DNA of 64,000 nucleotides from Ilex aquifolium. Taxonomy: Eukaryota; Streptophyta; Magnoliopsida; Aquifoliales; Aquifoliaceae. The position numbers and the translations under genes are program-made. The stretch's first letter is position 1, and every line of letters begins with the position of its first letter. The notes under the pieces were generated by a model that saw only the letters and a list, made by a program, of their open reading frames with translations, searched no databases and had not been told where the DNA came from. The DNA lies in the NCBI GenBank assembly GCA_951799425.1, contig OX637391.1:18028551-18092550 (forward strand), given 5' to 3'. This document shows positions 25,500 through 37,490 of the stretch, piece by piece.

Positions 25500-26875
25500 A
25501 ATATTATGTGAAAGTTGTATCTGAATAAGTTTGGGTTATAATATTTTATTCCTATAAACAATATTGAGTATTATGTAATCGGTTACCAGATGATCAGTTT
25601 GTTAGTTAATAATACATCAATGTACCTTTTTGGTCTTTAGATGTAAGTACGATGTATCGATGTTGGTGCATTATATTGAATCACGTTATATTTTTATGTT
25701 TTGTTTTATTATTTTTTTCTATCTTGAATTCCTATATCCCAATTTATTGTACCAGTGTTAACTATCCACTGTGCAAAACCAATAAGTGCTATCAAAGCTA
25801 GGTTGACGATCATAGTGGAACAATCAGAGTTAGATTGACGATCCTGATACAACAATCGAAACAGGTTGTTGATGATCCAACGATCAAGTTGGTATTCATG
25901 TTGTAGAAAACTCTAGTGCCACATGTGTACTACGTGGTCTGAAGATTGATTTCGTCATATGTACATTAAGGACGTAATCTTGAAAGCTTTTGATATAGTT
26001 TTTGGATCCACAACCAAAAAAAAAACACAAAGTAATTTATCATAATCAATGGTTGATGATTATGGATAAATTCTTCAAGCAATGTAGCGTGTCAGTTCAA
26101 AGATGGTTCTTCGAGAATTTAGGCTATTGAGTTGTAGCCATGTTAATATAATAGGTTGAAATATATTGGGCTGACATCCACCTAATATTAATTTAATGTC
26201 TCTTACATATGTTTACGGGTCACTAGGCTTTGCCTTGATAGATCAGGAAAGCAATTGACCATTGAATCCTCCCAAGCGTAGGTATGCAGGTAGAGACGTA
26301 TAAATGATGTAGCCGAGGTGCGAACTCTAAAAAGATAGATTAGATTGTGGCTATTCAAGTAGATTTGCGCATGGTGCTTGAAGAGAGTAATGAATCAAAA
26401 TTAAGGGGGAGTTGAATTCGATGTGGTTCACTCATGAGGGGGGAGTTTGTTAGGACACCACATGTAAAAATCTCACATTGAACAGGAAATAAATTGAAAG
26501 AATCCTAACATACCTTGAATATGTTTATTAGTAACCAAATCAAATAAGAAAAACAAATTGGAAGAGTTCGAATATATTGTAAATAAGTATATTAAAGATC
26601 TGATAAAAAATATTAAGATGACGTTGTATCTTAATAAGTTTGGATTACAGTAAGTTATCCTTATAAATAGGGTTGAGTATTATGTAATTAGTTATCAAAG
26701 GATCAGTTACTAGTTAATAATACATCGATGTATTTTTTTTATCCATAGATGTAGGCACAGAGTACCGATGTTGGTACACTGTATTGAACCATGTTATATC
26801 TTTGCATTTTGTTTTATTATTTTTCCTCCCTTGAATTTTTATCTCTCAACTTGTGGTATCAGTGTTAATTATCCA
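25500..26875 (+). mobile_element. Element H: short non-autonomous LTR element
   Basis: About 25505-25768 matches 26612-26875 at roughly 80 percent by eye, both running through ACATCGATGTA-like and TTTTGTTTTATTATTTTT blocks. The right copy extends left to TGTTAGGACACC at 26448, directly after a GAGGGGGGAG purine tract, giving a 3' LTR of 428 bp. The left copy lacks its beginning. A TGCTATCAAAGCTAGG stretch near 25797 resembles the primer site. The ~680 bp between the LTRs has no gag-pol, so this is a TRIM- or LARD-like copy or a deleted copia. It is old. Confidence 0.6.
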
Positions 26876-27847
26876 TGTTGGAAGGATATATGCAAAATAG
26901 TTATTGAAATTTCTGATATAAATCATGCAATTAAGAACAAAATAGTAACACATATAAACTAACCCCGATTGTCGCACATGAACTATTAAAGAATTGGATC
27001 AATGCTGGCATTTCACACTATGTCCTTAGGAAAGATTTCGCCTCCAGTCTAGTACTTATGGATTGTTGAGCGTCTGTCTCCCAAGAAACAACGATCCATG
27101 CAAAACTGAAGAAACACTGCAATATGTATGTATAGTGACTTGTGTTTTGTACTCTGTGATATGAAGACTCTTAACCATGAGACAGATGTTTGTAATGATA
27201 GCCTTAATGTCGAGTTTTTGTTAAATATAAATGCTAATAAATCTGGGCATATGTATAAATACAGAGGTGACTCTTCGAAAAAGTCACCTTTGATCAGATG
27301 CAACCCAAAAAGGCACTTGAGATGCCCATTGATGAAAAACCATCAAACAATTCAAAATCAGACTGGTGGAAAATTCAAATTCAAACCAATGCGAAATTTA
27401 AATTATAATGGATAAAAAAGTTAAATTTTGGTACGAAATTAATGACCCAATTAGCCAAGCCCATCTAGGTCCTCTCCAGTCCACAAAAGTGGGGAGCCCT
27501 TTAGAGTCCAACCCTTAAAGTAAACTTGAAGTATATATGCATACCTAAGTAATCTTGTCTAACCGTTGTGGGATTGATGTTAAATCTCACATATGTCAAA
27601 CTCTATTTTCAAGTTATAAGTGAGTCACATTGAGACCCTATTTTCTTAGTCACCTTTTACTTGATTTGAATAAGCAAATATACTACGTTATTTCTCCTCA
27701 CTAAATAAAACGTGAGCCCACAAAAATGTACTCAAAACGATAAGTGAGTCCCACTATAATTACCCAGAGTCAACAAAAAATCAAAATTTTGATTTCAAAA
27801 TTCTACTTTGTCCAACAATGCGTTGTGCAAAACCAACATTAAATTGT
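26876..27847. other. Intergenic region without recognisable gene
   Basis: Contains a 95-residue plus-strand frame (27128-27415) with no recognisable domain. Near 27560 a GGGATTGATG...CTCACAT stretch resembles LTR edges of copia elements, but no partner was found. Confidence 0.4.
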
Positions 27848-30800
27848 TGTAAAGTCTTTAAGGTGGATGACAACAATTTATTTTTTAGCTAACCCCAACT
27901 ATACCCGCATTTAATCTCCCTCAATTCTTTGCCTATAAAAGGCACCCATTTTCCGGTTGGAATGATACATAGAAAAAGAACAAAAGAAAGCAAATAAAGA
28001 AGAAAAGATATAGTATGATCCCAAAGATCAACACTTTTATTCATTGTTCTCTTTATATTTTGTTAATACTTTGTCGATTTCACAACACCTTATTAGCAAA
28101 AATCTCTAATCAATTATGGAAAGACTCCATTTTTGAAAGAAATTTGAAGTACGTTAAGGAATGGTGAGCCTTGAATATTATATATTATTCTTGAAAGTTT
28201 TTTTTTACAATTTAATATTTTTATTTGATTTGTAAATTTATTGAAAAAAAATCATAGAAATTCTGAAGACATCGGATCAGTTTTATAATTGAAAGAAATC
28301 CTACAAATTTTGAAGTCCTTATGACTTTGGATTAATACTTACAATTTATAAAAGTCCTAAAGACTTTTTCATAAAAGTTTTATGAACTTTAATTTTATGC
28401 AATGATTTATTATTATTAAGCTACTATGTAAATTAAAATGACTTGTACTAAAAGTCATATATTTACATTTTAAATTTATGTGTTAGTAGCTATTAATAAA
28501 ATATTATCATAATAAACTCATGAATTTAATTGGTGCTCATAATTAATGAATATTATAGCAAGTTTCGTTAGTAATTTCGTACAAGTTTTTGTCATTCTTA
28601 TTAATTCATTATTTATTGAATTCTAAATGTGCTAATAAATTTTTTCATTTATAGTAATATCAAACCTCTAAAAACTAGAATTTTTTACCCTCGATATTAC
28701 TGAAAATAATTATGTCATGGGTCCTTGATGTTAAAACCTACTTGACTGTCATGAAAATTGAGAACATAATCGTACTAGAGAAACCACATTTACACAATAT
28801 CTATTGTATGTATCCTATGACATACATATACCTGGTCAAAGACACAAATATCTTTACGAGATAATATTTGCATGCGCAATTAAATGAAGGTATTGAAAAT
28901 TTGATTCGCGCGTGGTTTGCCGTTATTAATTACTGTAAATTCTAAAATGAATGGTGAGGATGCATGTTTAGTATATAGCGGTACAGCACATACAATCTTT
29001 CAAGATAAAATATTTTTCTCAAAATTGACGTTAGTTCAAGCTAATGTAAATATAGTTTCTAGTTCTGTAAATCTGATTAAAGGCTATAGAAGGAAAGTAA
29101 TTATGTTACCAAATGGAAGAATACTCAAAATCAACGATGTTTTATATTTACTCAGATCTAGAAGAAGTCTATTAAGTTTGAAAGATAAACATTATAATAG
29201 ATTTTATATTGAGATTATGGATGACAGTAATATAAAATATCTCTGTATTACTGACATTATTTCCAGCCAAAATCTGATATTAGAGAAACTTTTCGCTTTC
29301 TCTTTTGAGTTGTACCATACAACCATAAGAAAAATTGAATCAAATAATGTGATGAGCCTGAAGCTCATCAATCCAACAAATTTATATATAAGCATAATCA
29401 ACTAGGTCACCTAGGGTCAATAATGATGCGTCGAATCATAGATAACTCATATAGGCATCCATTAAAGAACCATGGGATATATTTTGGACCTATTCATCCA
29501 TTATGTGGACTATTTTATTATTCTATGGTCTTGATAGATGCATTAACAAGATGGTCAGATGTCTGTTTACTATCTATGATTATAATGTTGCTTTTACTCA
29601 TTTCCTTTCCAAATGATCCGATTATGGACACAATTCTCAAATTATTCAATCAAGACAATTCGTCTTGATAATACTGGTGAATTTACATCAAATATTTAAC
29701 GATTACTGCATGTCTGTTGGGATTGATGTTGGCCATCCAGTTGTTCACACTCATACTCAAATGGTCTAGCTGAGTCTTTTATTAAAAGACTTCAATTGAT
29801 TGCTTGACTTTTACTTATGCGAACAAAATAACTCATTTCTTCTTGGGGAAATGTCATTCTACATGAGGTAGCCTTAGTTCGTATCCGACCAAGTGTTTAC
29901 CATCAATATTCACCTTTACATCTTGCATTTGGTCAACCCCTAAATATTTCTCATTTACTAACTTTTAGTTGTGTTGTACATGTCCCAATTGCATTCCCAC
30001 AACGTATTAAAATAGGCCTTTAACGTCGATTGGGAATATATATTGTGTATGATTCACCTTTAATTATCAGGTATCTCGAACCTTTGGCAGGTGATATTTC
30101 TACCACAAGATTTACGGATTGTCATTTTCATGAGACACACTTCCCTTTATTACGGAGAAGAAATTCGCCACCTAAAGATCGGCATAAATTTTTTTGGAAA
30201 ATACAATATATGTCTCATTTTGATCCACATACTTTTTAATGTGAAACTGAAGTGGAAAGAATCATACATCTTCAAAAAATTGCTAATCACTTGTCTGACG
30301 CATTTATTAATACAGCAAAAGTAACCAAATCGTCTATATCTGTCGTTAACACTCCAGCAAAGATTAATATTCCAATTGAAAAACCTATGATAGGAAATGA
30401 ATCACCAATCGCATGCCTCATGCGTGGACGACCACTAGGTTCGAAAGATTTAGCTCCCCAGAAAAATAGCATTATATACGACTCTTGAAGAAGTTATTAA
30501 AAGCCAAAATGAATCCACATTATCTCAAATAAAATTTTCTGAAGAGAAAAAGTCCCTTGAAGAGAAAAAGTCTATTTGAAGAAAGACATACTCCTGAAGA
30601 GATATGGACATCTACCAATAAAAAAAAATTATTAATTATGCATACGCAAGAGAAATGTCGGATCACATAGAAATGGTTATCAATGATATATTCTCTTTTT
30701 CAGTGGTTACTGAAATCTTAAAATGATGATGATCTCGAACCACGCTCTATTAATGAATGTCAATCTTGACATGATTGGCCAAAGTGAAAAAAAGCAATCC

Positions 30801-33000
30801 AAATAGAATTGGACTCTCAAGAAATCGTAGAGTGTTTGGATCTACAATCCTAACACCTGATGGTGTAAAACTAGTTGGTTATAAATATGTATTTATTAAA
30901 AACGGAATGATAAAAATGAGATCACCAAATATAAAGGACACTTAATGGCACAAGGTTTCCTATAGAGACTCGGGATTGATTATGAAAAAAACATACTCAC
31001 CGATAGTGGACGCCACAATATTTTAGTATTTGATTAGTCTAAAAGGCTCGAAAAGATTCGACATGCGTCTTATGGGCGTAGTTACTACATATTGTATGAA
31101 ATCCTAGTTATTGATATTTATATGAAACTCTCTAAAGGGCTAAAATTGCCTAAAGCAAATTCATCAAAACCACAAAGCATTTACTCAATTAAATTGAGAT
31201 GATCCTTGTATAGATTAAAACAATATGGCATAATGTGGTATCATCGTCTCAATGAGTATTTAGTAAAAGAAGGATATGAAAACAATCTCATATGCCCGTA
31301 TGTATTTATAAAAAAGATCGAATTCTAGATTGACTATTATTGCAGTATATGTTAATGATATGAATCTAATTGGAACACTTGAAGAGATAGCAAAAGTTGC
31401 TAAATATTTGAAAAGAGAATTTGAGATGAAAACTTTCAGAAAAATAAAATATTATCTCGGCCTAAAGATATAGCATACATCCAAAGGAATTCTTATCCAT
31501 CAAACAACCTATACAAAAAAGTCCTAAAGCAATTCAATATGGATAAGACATATCCGTTAAGTACTCCAATAGTCATTTAATCACTTGATGTAAAAAATGA
31601 TCATTATCGTGCTAAAGAATACGATGAAATGCTTCTTGGTCCTAAGTACCATACTTAGGTACAATAGGTACTTTATTATACTTAACACAATGTACTAGAC
31701 TTGATATAGTATTTGCAGTTAATCTATTGGCAAGATTTAGTTCTGTACCAACTCAACGAAATTGGAATGATATCAAACATATCCTACGTTATCTCTATGG
31801 AACTACAGATTTTGATTTGGTGTATTTAAAACAATCAGCCAATGGTCCAAATTTAATAGAATATGCAAATTCTGAACATCTCTATAATTCTCACAAGGCT
31901 TGTGTTAGAGTATTTTAACTAAAAGAGTGTTTTTTATGTGTGGTAACTCAATCCCACATCAACTAAATATCTAAAATTACTTGAGTATATATATGCTAGT
32001 GTTATGTTTCCTTTGAGTTAAAGTGAGACCTTGTGACTCTCACATGCACAGGGGTGGGACTAGCGGAGGAGATACGGATGTCTAAAAATCTCATTTTTCC
32101 AACATCTTGTTCACAAACTGGGTATGTATTCACATGTGGGGATACAACAATCTCATGGTGATCTACAAAATAAACTTTGATTGCTATCCTCTAATCATTC
32201 TGAGATACTGACACTCTATGAAGCAAGCCGTGAATGTGTATGGCTGAAATATGTAGTCCATCACATCTGAAATACAGGCGAACTTCCTTCAACTACAGAT
32301 TCGCCAACAAAGATGTATGAAGATAATGCTTCTTGCATTGAACAAATCAAATTAGAATTTATTAAAGGTGATAGAATCAAGCATATATCACCAAAGTTCT
32401 TTTATACTCATGAACACCAACAGTGTCGTGAAATTAAAGTAAAACAAATACGTTCAAGTGATAATCTTGCATCTTTATTCACTAAATTTTTACCATCATC
32501 AACATTCAAAAGGTTGATATATGACATTGGAATGAGTCGGGTTTGTGCCCAGCTCAATTGATCTTATCTGGGGGAGAATCTTATTAGGAAGGGCATCCAC
32601 ATTAAAATATAGGGCATTTTGCACGTTGTACTTGTTTTCTTTCATCCAGGTTTTATCTCATAGAGTTTTACAAGTAAGGTTTTAATGAGGCAGTATTCGG
32701 GAGTCTAACACTATCTTAGTATATTGGTAATCTAATAGAGAATATTGTAAAGTCTTCAAGGTGGATGACCACCATTTATTTTTCAGTTAACCCCAACTAC
32801 CCCCATTTAATAGTTGTCCCCTACTCCCCTAAGTTCTTTGCCTATAAAAGACACATGTTCTCCAGTTGGAATGATGCACAAAAAAAAGAACGAAAGCAAG
32901 AAAATAAAGAAGAAAACATATAGTGTGAGATATCATAGTTTGAAAATTTTCACCACTAAAGAAATTTTTGTACCCGTATATTTGTTAATTTTCTATATTT
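27848..33000 (+). mobile_element. Element G: old Ty1/copia element
   Basis: The LTR-like stretches 27848-28015 and 32746-32923 match clearly, starting TGTAAAGTCTT and passing through TTTGCCTATAAAAG and GTTGGAATGAT. A CACCTTATTAGCA primer-like site lies near 28086. Coding remnants in order: gag start (about 28655), protease region (about 28970), integrase (about 29410-30240, with LIDALTRWSDVCLLS and the DSPLIIRYLEPL block), reverse transcriptase (about 30850-31500) and RNase H (about 31660-32560, ending SDNLASLFTKFLPSSTF). The 150-bp tail before the 3' LTR is typical of this copia group. It is broken in many places and old, with LTRs differing at about one base in six. Confidence 0.75.
31903..32104. 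mobile_element. Solo-LTR-like insertion in element G RNase H
   Basis: A 202-bp insert starts TGTTAGAG and ends CCAACA, with TG...CA ends and an inverted TGTT/AACA terminus. It is flanked by GCTTG (31898-31902) and TCTTG (32105-32109), a 5-bp duplication with one mismatch. Element G RNase H homology lies on both sides. No coding sequence. The most likely reading is a solo LTR of a small-LTR family. Confidence 0.6.
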
Positions 33001-33417
33001 TGAAGTCAACCCCAAATAAGTTGTTTGAATCCTTTCAGAACAAAAGGACTTGTTCTTTTTTGGTCATGAACAAAAGTTCTTGTTCGATTGACTTGAATAC
33101 ATTCTTTTTAATACTTTATGAATTTTTTTGCAAATAAATGGACTAAAATCAAATAATTAGGATTATGAATTGGTCATGTTATATCGAATTCATATCATGC
33201 TTAAATTATGTTATGTCAAAATTTGTTGAATAGAGCCAATTTCAAGGGCTGAGCCAAGATTGTTCCATAGTGAGGACAACTTAAAACTCATTAATTTGTC
33301 TAGTTAAAGAGTTCAATATCTCATTAATTTGTCTAGTTAAAGAGTTCAATATTTTATCTTTGAGTTTTTAACAAGGGTTGGGTATGGGCCTATTTTCACT
33401 CCGAGGCTTAGGGAGGC
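33001..33417. other. Intergenic stretch
   Basis: A 36-bp block with CTCATTAATTTGTCTAGTTAAAG occurs twice in tandem (about 33277-33345). Nothing else recognised. Confidence 0.4.
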
Positions 33418-33637
33418 CGGTCCCTTTTTGTAGACTTATTTGGGCTTAAGTACACTCAAAAAACTTATTTGGGTATAAGTACATTTTGATCTACATTGTT
33501 CAAAATACCCTCAATAGTTATATTTAATCAAAACTTGTTTCAAAAAACTAACAACTTCTAAATTGGGAATCGTATTAGTATTAACAATTCATATGTTGGA
33601 AATTGTGCTAGCATTAAAATTATGTTCCTATCAAAAA

Positions 33638-33646
<9 letters not shown>

Positions 33647-33693
<47 letters not shown>
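33647..33693. repeat. (AT)n microsatellite
   Basis: Uninterrupted TA dinucleotides after an A tract in the left arm of the foldback element. Confidence 0.9.
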
Positions 33694-33698
<5 letters not shown>

Positions 33699-34053
33699 TA
33701 AACAGTAACAGGCTCAACAAAAAAATAGTAACATCAAACAGTAACACACTCAACAAAAAAGAGTAGTCACATCAAACAGTAACATCAAACAATAACATGC
33801 TCAATAAAAATTTGATCATTGTAATAGAGTGACACCCTCACAACAGAATAAATACTCATTTATGGTGTCACTTTATTGCAATGATTAAATTTTTAATTAA
33901 GTTTTTTATTGAGCATGTTATTGTTTGATGTTACTAATGTTTTGTTGAGTGTGTTACTATTTGATGTTACTATTTTTTTGTTGAGCGTGTTACTGTTTAA
34001 TGTTACTATTTTTTTGTTGAGCGTATTACTGTTTAATATTACTATATATATAC

Positions 34054-34057
<4 letters not shown>

Positions 34058-34084
<27 letters not shown>
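34058..34084. repeat. (GT)n microsatellite
   Basis: Thirteen or so GT dinucleotides in the right arm of the foldback element, opposite the (AT)n tract. Confidence 0.9.
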
Positions 34085-34085
<1 letters not shown>

Positions 34086-34427
34086 ATGAGATAGAAAAAA
34101 AAAATTAATGCTAACACAATTTTCAAGTTAGGAGTTGTTATATATTTGAAAATATTGAAAGTAACAATGATAGACAATATTTATTGTAAGGGTAATTATG
34201 GAATACATTTCAAAAAGAATTTGAAATGTTTTAAATTGTGTACTTATTGACAACTATTTGATGAAAAAGATGACTTATTGGAGTATAAGTTTGAAGGTAG
34301 TACTTAAAAGTCAAATAAGTTCTACAAAAGGTACTCACAACCAATTATCCGAAAATATTAATCCCCAACTCGTTAAATTACTTACATAAAATTACTAAAT
34401 TCACCTTAATTAATACTCATTTCATTA

Positions 34428-34753
34428 AGCATCTCCAGCCCTAACTCAAATTTAGACTCAAATTTAAATTTAAGTAAAAAAACCTAAAAAAACTTGTTTC
34501 AACATTTGACTCAAACTTATACCAAATCAAGAAAAACTCATTTTTTTACTCAAATCGAGGGAGACTCAAATCCTTACCCAAATCTTTAATGGTGAGATTT
34601 CACTATCTTTTAAAGATCTATGGTCATCTTTATTTTCTTTTAAATTTGAGTTTGCCCTCATTTAAATTTGAGTTTGTCCATTGAAGTTCTTTGTATCAAA
34701 TCAAGTTTTTTACTCAAATTTAGACTCAAATTTGAGTTATGATTGGAGATAGC
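34428..34753. mobile_element. MITE with GCATCTCC ends
   Basis: The left end AGCATCTCCAGCCCTAACTC pairs with the right end GAGTTATGATTGGAGATAGC. Both arms then carry AAATTTRGACTCAAATTT. The ends resemble PIF/Harbinger MITEs (compare 60553-60919), and TTA precedes the left end, but the right-hand duplication is degraded. No coding capacity. Confidence 0.6.
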
Positions 34754-35780
34754 ATAGACAAATCCAAAAGAACACACAGAAGTATGTTTTCCATAAAATT
34801 GTTTGCAAATGATACATGCAACAGTGTAATGTGTCGCTTTGCCTCAGTTTATGCTTGTCACAAACAATCCAATTTTTTATCTGTTAAATAACAATGTAAT
34901 ATTTAATTTTGACAGTATCATAACTTGTAGTTTAGTTTCAGAGTATGATCTCAAATTCTATAAAATATAACTCTATCGTCTTCTAAAGAATTTAAGTACT
35001 TGCCATCACTGTAAATTCACCTGGATAATTTATTTATGATCGTGTAAATCAGGTTTATATTATATATTAGTCGTGTATAAGTTGTATTTACCAAATTTAT
35101 ATTATATTTAGTCAAGTTCATGTGAATCTATTTATTTAATAAATCTATTTATTCGTTTATTAACAAGAAATCCAAATTCATTAATTTAATATTAGTTTTA
35201 TCTCCAAACTCGGGAATCGTGCCAAATATTGGCGGGCTATAAATATAGTCTAATGTTGACTCAAGCTCAAACTCAAATTTGAGTAAAATAATGGATAAAA
35301 ATTTAATTTGGTATAGATATGTTTAATGGACAAAACCAAATTTATGTTCAAATTTTTTTTAAAAAAAATCATATTATTCCAAGAGCTCATTTCTTTAAAA
35401 CAAATTTTCTAAACACATAATTTTGAAAACACACAATTTGACCATAATCTCTCTAAAAAATAGATTAAACACATGTACAACCCACAAAAAAATAATAATA
35501 ATGGCAAGCAATTAAAATAATGTTATGTGATTTTAAAAACTCACAGGATCTCGAATGTGTACATTTCAATCCATAACCCACAAGATTTCAATCCCTGTGA
35601 GATCTATGGAAGCAAATACTTGAATATTTCAATCCACAAAAACAAATACCTGCAAGATCTATAGAGGAGGAATTTTTTGCGAAGGAATTTTTGGCAGTGA
35701 TTGACTAGAAGGAGCACTGCCTTCAGAGATGGAGAAGGAAGTTTTCGCGAGAAACTCATCTTGGCAGATAGACGATAGAG
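34754..35780. other. AT-rich intergenic region
   Basis: Around 35260-35350 a piece with ACTCAAATTTGAGTAAAATAATGG looks like a partial copy of the MITE at 34428-34753. Two imperfect copies of AAATACYTG...TTTCAATCCACA lie about 35575-35660. No gene seen. Confidence 0.45.
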
Positions 35781-35887
35781 AGAAGGGTTGAGTTTTTGGC
35801 TTAAAAATAAGGGTTAAAATTATTCAAAGAGTTTTATCTGTCCACTTGCTTATGCAAAAGAGTCAAAGAATCCAAATCCTATTTAAC

Positions 35888-36945
35888 GAGTTAGAAACTC
35901 TGGACCATTGCTTCTGTAAAGGAGTCAAAGACTCCGAATTAAATTAAACTATTTTATATAATTTTTTATGTATATGAATTTTGGCCATATGAACTATTGC
36001 CGAATATGTCATTTAAAGCACCTTTTTTTGTTGGTGTGTGCGTGAGTTCACATCAATGATTTTCGTTGGTGAAGGCGAAGACTCTGTGAAATTTGGTTGA
36101 TGAGTGAAAGACTCCAGATTTTTTTAAGGAGTTAGGAGCTCCAAAATTTTTAGGAGTTAGAAAAAAAGTTAGGAACTCTTTCACATAGGAGCGGGTAACG
36201 AGGAGTTGAAAACTTCAGATTAGAGTGAAAGACTCTAATTTTTTTTTGGGAGTTGGAAACTCCAATTTAGAGTCAAACAATATGTCTTGATTTTTTGCCC
36301 CTTTTTAATGGTCTTTGAAAGACCAAAGAAGAAATTTTGGATTGGTCTATGAAAGACCAGAAGTTGCTACCATTTTCTTTTCATATTTGCTAGAACAAAG
36401 GTGGTGTAATACACCATTGAGCATGATAGGGAGTTAGAAACTCCTTTGATTTATGCAATTCTTAAAGAGTCGAAGGTTCTCATATGAGTGCATTCACTCC
36501 GGTGATTTATTTTAGAGGGGAGTCGAATACTCTGTGGCTTGATGAAAGAGTAAAAACTCTTGATGGCTCTAAGATAAGTTTAAACCTTGTGAATTTCTTG
36601 CGCCGCACTGAGCTTTAGGAGTTGAAAACTCCTTAGTTTGTTAATCGACAAAGTGTTGGCTTTTGGATAGCAAATTTAGAATTGCTCGTCAAGGACTCTG
36701 TTTCTTTGTCTCGAGTATGTGGGTTGCTCTGGTGAGAGCAGTTGGAGCATTGTCGTAAGCGGCCTATGGTAGAGACTAGTTTTGGGTGAGAATTTTTAGC
36801 ACATTCATGCTTTACACTACTAGGATATTCTGAGCATGGTCGGCACGTTTGAAGAAAGTTTTTCTTGGGCAGAGAGATCCTTGCAGAAAGAGTATAGAAC
36901 TCTTGAGGATCTTGCATCAACCAAACTATAGGAGTTGAAAACTCC
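35888..36945. repeat. Cluster of short hairpins of one design
   Basis: At least 14 inverted repeats have a stem of about 5 bp and a purine-rich loop of 4-5 nt. Core forms are GGAGTTGAAAACTCC (36618-36632, 36931-36945), GGAGTTGGAAACTCC (36249-36263), GGAGTTAGAAACTCC (36430-36444), GGAGTCAAAGACTCC (35921-35935) and GAGTTAGAAACTC (35888-35900). Others are AGAGTGAAAGACTCT (36222-36236), AGAGTATAGAACTCT (36889-36903), GAGTGCATTCACTC (36486-36499) and AGAGTAAAAACTCT (36547-36560). Two use a different stem with the same geometry: GGTCTTTGAAAGACC (36310-36324) and GGTCTATGAAAGACC (36344-36358). The sequence between them is unrelated. No element ends were found around the cluster and its role is unknown. 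Confidence 0.75.
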
Positions 36946-37490
36946 TCCAATTTTTAACTGAATGATTCAGAGTCAGCACAATTGTTTTGGGTTGTAGTGG
37001 CTTTGAACCCATTTGCTGCCATAAAAAATTCAGAAGATTAAATCCACTGGAAAGAGAGTAAACATATTTTTTTTTACCTAAACACAAGTTTCAGAATTTG
37101 TTTTTCGCTACCTTCCTTCCTTCTCTATTTTTTGCTTTTCTTTGTTTCTTTTTTCTATTCTATAACCTTTTTTCTCCTCCTTTTTTCTACTTCTCGGTCT
37201 GCACTTATAGGATATCTCCTAGTAGTTTATTTTTTATTTTTTGCATGTAGGGGTAGTTGGCCTTTGATTAGAGCCTCCAGCAAATAGTAGTTTGCCTTCT
37301 TTGTAGGCACTTATCATTTAGTGGTGTTGAGCAGCCCCCAAATTGATGCACAACCAGAAGTTTTGTTAATGGGTCTTTGGCCAAATGGATAAAACTCAAT
37401 CTGGTGTCTTCCATCCAACTCTTTTATTTTCGACCATCTAGTTTAGATCTAGAAACTACCCACTGGGAAATCTTAAACCAGATTCAAAGG
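36946..37490. other. Pyrimidine-rich intergenic stretch
   Basis: About 37100-37200 is strongly T/C-rich on the plus strand. No gene or element end recognised. It would be the 3' side of the minus-strand ORF1-like remnant. Confidence 0.4.

Larger units (their letters stand above)
33418..34335. mobile_element. Foldback element with inverted 36-bp repeat arrays
   Basis: The outer ends pair: CTTTTTGTAGACTTATTT on the left and the reverse complement of AAATAAGTTCTACAAAAGG on the right. Inside, the arms hold tandem units of about 36 bp built on GTTACTRTTTRATGTTAC and TTTTTTGTTGAGYGTGTTA. There are about three units in the left arm (33696-33805) and four in the right (33905-34050), in opposite orientation. 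The centre pairs as GAGTGACACC with GGTGTCACTTT around a ~30-nt loop. An (AT)n tract (about 33647-33693) and a (GT)n tract (34058-34084) interrupt the arms. No coding capacity. The superfamily is not resolved. Confidence 0.65.

Noticed and set aside
33893-34177. Minus-strand frame with a repeating 12-residue peptide
   Set aside because: The repeat comes from the 36-bp units of the foldback element; the frame has no sign of being a gene.
36815-36830. CACTACTAGG as a possible CACTA element end
   Set aside because: Hairpins lie on both sides, no matching inverted end or 3-bp duplication was found, so it looks like chance.
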